Positions 59,901 through 64,000 of a stretch of 64,000 nucleotides of DNA are shown here, in pieces (positions within the stretch are counted from its first letter, which is position 1; each line of letters starts with the position of its first letter). This DNA comes from Schistosoma mansoni (Eukaryota; Platyhelminthes; Trematoda; Strigeidida; Schistosomatidae). Both the position numbers and the translations under genes were made by a program. The DNA lies in NCBI RefSeq assembly GCF_000237925.1, contig NW_017386003.1:7720-71719 (forward strand). Direction: 5' to 3'. Below the pieces are notes generated by a model that saw only the letters and a list, made by a program, of their open reading frames with translations, had not been told where the DNA came from and did not search any database.

Positions 59901-62900
59901 TGGTTGGCGTGTGAGCAAGTAGTTATGTGGTTAGGTTTGTAGCTCCAAAAGCGAATGAGACACCCTCAACGTTTAAGAAAACATCATTTCCTGAGTTAGT
60001 TCCCATTACACAAATTTACCCACTATTACTAATAAACAAGCTGTCTAAGTGTCATTCATTACTTGAAATTCAGAAGACACGCATTATCCCATTTAACTGT
60101 GCGCTACGATCTGATTTAGTGGTCAGTGAACACTTCATCAATCAGCTATACATATGAAGTGAACTGACAATGCAAGAAAAGTTGTACTAGTATGTGTATT
60201 TATATCCATTTGAAATTATCCAAACAGACATATTTAGGCGGTGATCTCAGTCAGGTGAATAAATCACCTACATTACCTCGACTAAAATTCAATCCCATCT
60301 ATTGTATGCATTGTTCAGTCTTGTCTGCCACATCACATTTCACACTAAATTCCTTCATTCGAATCGATTCGTGGTGATATACAACAATCAACTATTCAGT
60401 TCAATAACTTCTTCAGTCATCGATATTACCAACAATATAAGTGTAAGGATGAAAATCAACACTGGATCAAGAAACTGCGGTGTTCTTCCCAATCTGTTTC
60501 ATACAAATATAAACAATCGGTTGAGACAGTTAATCAGACTACAGTCCTGGGTAGCATAGCATATCAATCATGCCAACCACCAACATAACTATGTGTACAC
60601 TATACTTACCGGGTAGAATAGATGAAAAGAAAAGTTTTCATAACACCATATCTAAGCGTTTATCACAGCAACCATTCAACTACAACGCACAGACATGTGT
60701 TTCAAATGTTTCCTGTTGATTACCACATAACAACAGAAAAAGCAAGTAATCACACGTTCACCTAACACACTGAAAATAAATGCACAAACACATTGCATGC
60801 AATCACGAAAATCGACCGATATCACAGAGACAGAAACATCACAACAGTGAAAAAGATCGTGAAGACAACGATGATAATGACGAAGAGAAAGAAAATGGTG
60901 TCAGCTCACCTTCTCTTTTTCGTTGGCTTCACGATCCACAGCTGAGCCCTAATTACGAGGATAAGGATATAGTGTATGGGCGATTAGCTCAACAACTTGT
61001 TGGGCAACATTAGGCAAAACGATATTCGTTAGATGATGAGTACAGTCCAAAAACAATAGTCGAAACAGGTGAGTAATTACCACTACAGAGACAAAAACAG
61101 TAGTTAACACCCACATCCGTGAGAAGTTACATACGAACCAAACTAATTATTACTTCAAAGTTTTCACCAAAAGCAAAATTATCTACACAAGGAAGGTAAC
61201 CGTTTGAAAATACGATTGATAAGTCTCCATTGAAAAACACATCTGTGACTGTTTGCCATAATATTGAAATAAGCGAACCATATGGAAATATGAAAGTTGT
61301 TTCAACAATAAGTCCAATACACCTCTAACGGGTACAACGTACCTGCAACTTTGTCTCCAAGTCAAACCCACTGTGTAACAGTAAAAATAACATCTGTATA
61401 ACATAACCGACGTGGAACAGGATTTATAACGGAGATCTAATGGTTGAAGGTTAAACAGAAAACCCGTTGCACACAAGTTTAACCAATGCTTGATATCTTC
61501 ACAACTGTGATCACTTTTCAGAACTTGGTCAGCTAGGCTTGCAGTCAGAAAGTGGTTTGAAGTGTTAAGTGTTAAATATTTAAAAACAACAATATAAAAC
61601 TTATTCAACCGAATCGTAAGATAATCAACACCCAGTAAAGCATCCAAATGATCTCTACAATTTAAAGAAGTGGAGTCATGAGGGATGTAAGAGGAGCAAG
61701 TCAGAAGAGAGGTGAGTGAAAAAAAACACATTCTACGTCTATGGGTATCAATACCAAGGTTGGACTTGATAGTTTCAAATAAATTGAGCATTGGGTAGAA
61801 AGTTAACAATAATAATAACAATACAATAATTATGTTCTTGTGATATCCCGATGAGCGGAGTTCTGGATTTCCGACGTTTCTTGACTTAAATTAAGTCACC
61901 TCTTCAAAGTAACAGAATTGAATTAACGCACTTTGAAATAGTATAAAGGAAACAAAGAAGAATATTTTTAGCACAATCAAAACCAAAGTAGGTCTGAACG
62001 TAGCAATGTCATGTTAGTTTTGGTCAAGGTGATTCCGTATGAGACATTACTGTGTTTATTTGTGCGTATGATGGTCGGTATATAAAATGTGTAATTTGTA
62101 ATATGAAGGAGTAGAGTTAGTATTTCAGCTGCGTGTATGTAGATGGTGTGGAAGATGAATAGAGTGAAATGTGGTTGTTTGGAGAAACAGTCTAGGTTGG
62201 ATGTATAGCCGAGCCTTTATTTCCTATTGAGAGAAGAGGGATTTAGCACCATCAACTGCTCTCCTCTCCATAATTGGAAACACCTTTCTACATTATCTTG
62301 ATATTTTTAATATCGATTTGGTGATTATTTGAAATAACATGTACTGCTATTCATAATTATATTTGAAACTTTTTTAGCCTTACAGTATCATGAGGTCTGT
62401 TGTTTGGCTTAGGTGTTCTTTGTCAAGAGTTGAGATCACACAAGAAGACTCTCCAATATAGAACGCATCACACAAAAACCTACGAACTCAACACTTGATT
62501 TTGAAAACACTCCAATCTCCACCTACATACTATCTCATCAGTAATATCGTCAATGCATATCGTGTTATATAGATATGATACTCATCAACTCAACAGACGT
62601 TATCGACAGTGATAAGTCAAAAAGCACAAAACATTCAGAGTTGTCAATTACTTACATGATAAAGTTAAAATTACACAATCAACTATGAAACAGGGATCCG
62701 AAAAGATAACATGGTTTATGGTGTTTAGTCGCTTAACGAGTGAGTTACTTTTCTACAACCTATCAAGCTTAATTGTCCAGTCAGTTAATCTATTGGTCAG
62801 TCTGTTGGTTGACTAATTTATTCACCCCTCTATGTACGACTGGTATATTCAGCGAACAAAATAAACAGACGAAAATAACCACTTGTTAGGCGTTAGGTGA

Positions 62901-63864
62901 ATCATAAAACACTCATGAAATGTTGCAAACGTGCACAAATAAAAAATAAAACGTTAGAAGTGTCTACAATTCATCGTAGTTCTGTGTAACAATCACAAGG
63001 AAAGCAAACACGCTCATTAAAACAGAAGGTTATTGGTCAGTAATTGATACGTTATTCATTAATCAAAACGCACTGACGAATCTCAAGTGCATGTGAAGAA
63101 TAACTTCAGAATCGACACGACACTGACAACTAAACTGCTTTCCCTATTCCACTACACACCCACACCCAATCACGAACACAAACGCAATCAGTCGAACACA
63201 TACACTGGGATTTTGGTTAGTTCAGTGTGAGTAGCGATAAAAAGTGAAGCATAAGAGAGCAACACACTTCACACCACAAGAGCATTAGAAAGAGAAACAA
63301 ATCAAATGGTGAGTAGGTTGATGCATGTGTGAAGTTACAATAACATGACATACACCTGTGGTACTTTGAAACGAATGCTTTTTAATCCGTAGACGACGTT
63401 TGTGCTCCTTTTCTAAAACTGTCACAGCATTATTAATGTTGATCTTGGAACTCGACAATTGAGTCGACCCATGAGCGACGAAAGAGTGAATACTTACAGA
63501 ACGCTTCACATGATGACTTGAATACAGAATATTCTACAGGTGAAAATGTGGAAAGCACACAAACACAAATAACTCTGCACTTATTAGAGTAAACTACACA
63601 AAATCATACCTCCATCCTCAAAAGTCACTGTGTCAAACTCACTCATTCACGTTTAACAAACTCACACACACACACACAAAATCAATCACAACTAACTAAT
63701 AATCAACAGATCGTTACCTTCAAATCATATTTCTTGTGAATTGCAAGTCTTGGGCTGAACACATTTCTCATTACTAATATATACGACTCCTGATCATTCA
63801 CTGTAAGTCGATAAAGTCCAAGAAATTGAGGAAGCAGTGTTTGACCGTGTCCCTTGACAATATA
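47781..63864 (-). CDS. PIP4K: Phosphatidylinositol 5-phosphate 4-kinase (3' part of gene)
   Basis: Seven minus-strand exons were located (63864-63718, 60948-60910, 55238-55148, 54711-54674, 50628-50181, 48899-48792, 47959-47781). Their phases fit throughout. The deduced protein matches the PIP4K kinase core in order: [83 protein letters not shown] and KTVKHGA favour type II PIP4K over PIP5K. The enzyme phosphorylates PI5P to PI(4,5)P2 at internal membranes and the nucleus. The N-terminal part, including the ATP-binding loop, lies beyond 64000. Introns contain LINE fragments. Confidence 0.9.
48792..48899 (-). CDS. PIP4K: PIP4K exon with TPPDSPP motif
   Basis: 108 nt, phase 1 to phase 1, bounded by GTTTCAG and GTGAGA. 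Reads [20 protein letters not shown] and continues to HYGIKSSIG. It matches the TPPDSPG segment of vertebrate PIP4K2. Confidence 0.9.
50181..50628 (-). CDS. PIP4K: PIP4K exon with [11 protein letters not shown] and a long Gly/Ser/acidic insert
   Basis: 448 nt, phase 0 to phase 1, acceptor GTTCTTACAG, donor GTATGT. It begins [17 protein letters not shown], the conserved catalytic-domain motif, and then runs through about 130 residues rich in Gly, Ser, Val and, near the end, Asp/Glu ([10 protein letters not shown]). Vertebrate PIP4Ks have a much shorter insert here. The insert is probably disordered. Confidence 0.9.
50640..51150. other. PIP4K intron, no feature recognised
   Basis: A+T-rich intronic DNA with no repeat or exon signal seen. 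Confidence 0.5.
51155..52040 (-). mobile_element. RTE-type LINE fragment in a PIP4K intron
   Basis: The minus strand encodes broken RT and downstream segments: [47 protein letters not shown] and [20 protein letters not shown]. The RT box QGCPLSPFLFN is altered to [11 protein letters not shown], and stops interrupt the rest. It lies in the same orientation as the gene. Confidence 0.8.
53235..53990 (-). mobile_element. Second RTE-type LINE fragment in the same intron
   Basis: The minus strand shows [20 protein letters not shown] (YADD catalytic box) and [20 protein letters not shown] followed by [20 protein letters not shown]. Stops and frame changes are present. Confidence 0.75.
54674..54711 (-). 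CDS. PIP4K: PIP4K short exon (38 nt)
   Basis: Acceptor TTGTTCTTGACAG, weak donor GTGCCA. Entering in phase 1 it reads [13 protein letters not shown] and leaves in phase 0, exactly bridging KKKML and [10 protein letters not shown]. The spacing fits the LxxxLxxxxFLxxL stretch before MDYSLL in vertebrate PIP4K. It is accepted because length and phase close the gap. Confidence 0.65.
55148..55238 (-). CDS. PIP4K: PIP4K exon with PTLKDADF
   Basis: 91 nt, phase 0 to phase 1, acceptor TTATTTGTATAG, donor GTACTC. It reads [20 protein letters not shown], then [10 protein letters not shown]. It matches ELPTLKDNDFINEGQKIYID of PIP4K2. Confidence 0.9.
55300..60900. other. Large PIP4K intron
   Basis: About 5.6 kb, A+T-rich, with short CA repeats. 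Small frames on both strands lack splice or family support. No repeat was identified with confidence. Confidence 0.5.
60910..60948 (-). CDS. PIP4K: PIP4K exon (39 nt) with GSAVDRE
   Basis: 39 nt, phase 0 to phase 0, acceptor CCTCGTAATTAG, donor GTGAGC. It reads [13 protein letters not shown] and follows KYDLK. Together they give the KYDLKGSxVxREA signature of PIP kinases. Confidence 0.9.
61183..61821 (-). other. Long unassigned open frame in a PIP4K intron
   Basis: An uninterrupted 212-codon minus-strand frame with many Leu, Tyr and Cys. It has no recognised domain, no flanking splice consensus and no in-phase relation to the kinase exons. It could be chance or a repeat remnant. Confidence 0.2.
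63356..63533 (-). other. Candidate extra exon, unplaced
   Basis: Bounded by CACCTGTAG and a GTGTAT donor, with an open frame including [20 protein letters not shown] and [16 protein letters not shown]. Its length (178 nt) would break the frame between the kinase exons at 63718 and 60948, so it is not part of the canonical transcript. It might be an alternative or cryptic exon. Confidence 0.25.
63718..63864 (-). CDS. PIP4K: PIP4K exon with [11 protein letters not shown]
   Basis: 147 nt, phase 0 to phase 0, acceptor TTCCTTGTAG, donor GTAACG. It reads [20 protein letters not shown], then [16 protein letters not shown] and IHKKYDLK. It matches [20 protein letters not shown] and RNVFSHRLSVYRKYDLK of vertebrate PIP4K2. 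It is the most upstream exon in the window. Confidence 0.92.
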
Positions 63865-64000
63865 CTACAAGGAAGAGAGACACATTGGAAGATAACAATC
63901 AATCAGGCTGCATGTCAATAACAAACGATAATCAAAACTCGAACCACACTGAGAGCAACACTAGTTCAATACTTAAACGTTAGACGTCCTCACATTACTG

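Overview
The window looks like trematode DNA, most likely a Schistosoma genome. The evidence is a Schistosoma-like 5.8S/ITS2/28S fragment, tRNA-derived SINE-like repeats carrying hammerhead ribozymes (the Sm-alpha type), RTE-class LINEs of the SR2/Perere-3 type, a Penelope-like element, and a micro-exon gene (MEG), an architecture typical of schistosomes. Five runs of N (1996-2195, 5455-5654, 7538-7737, 12199-12420, 13760-13959) interrupt it, and several repeat junctions may be assembly-dependent.

Layout. (1) 1-1700: the tail of one MEG paralogue (two micro-exons), followed by a SINE with an apparently intact hammerhead. (2) 3172-5454: about 2.2 copies of a 1030-bp unit. (3) 6030-12198: a Penelope-like fragment, a 1.39-kb duplicated block and a decayed RTE LINE. 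(4) 12842-30380 (+): an almost complete MEG. It has a TATA-like box, a first exon that encodes only a signal peptide, then an array of 1030-bp units each carrying one identical 27-nt micro-exon, then twelve further micro-exons of 42-69 nt and a terminal exon with a poly(A) signal. Every internal exon is a multiple of three and joins in phase 1, so reading is continuous across all predicted junctions. The predicted product is a secreted protein of about 333 residues with at least nine copies of the repeat GDLASDKPT. (5) 31131-39408: a Penelope-like element with about 305-bp inverted terminal repeats, SINEs, an RTE fragment and the second copy of the 1.39-kb block. (6) 39409-40757: an RTE 5' leader fused to a fragment of the rRNA transcription unit. 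(7) 40758-47700: repeat-rich intergenic DNA with SINEs and LTR-retrotransposon fossils. (8) 47781-end (-): the 3' seven located coding exons of a phosphatidylinositol 5-phosphate 4-kinase; the 5' part lies beyond the window. Its introns hold two RTE-type LINE fragments.

The blocks at 1-1690, 6030-7537 and 7738-9139 recur in the same order at 28672-29640, 31200-32910 and 38009-39408. This suggests an old tandem duplication of a MEG-bearing segment of roughly 25-30 kb. Between the two MEG copies the micro-exons differ much more than the surrounding introns. The most interesting items are the exon-amplified MEG, its fast-changing exons and the RTE-rDNA fusion.
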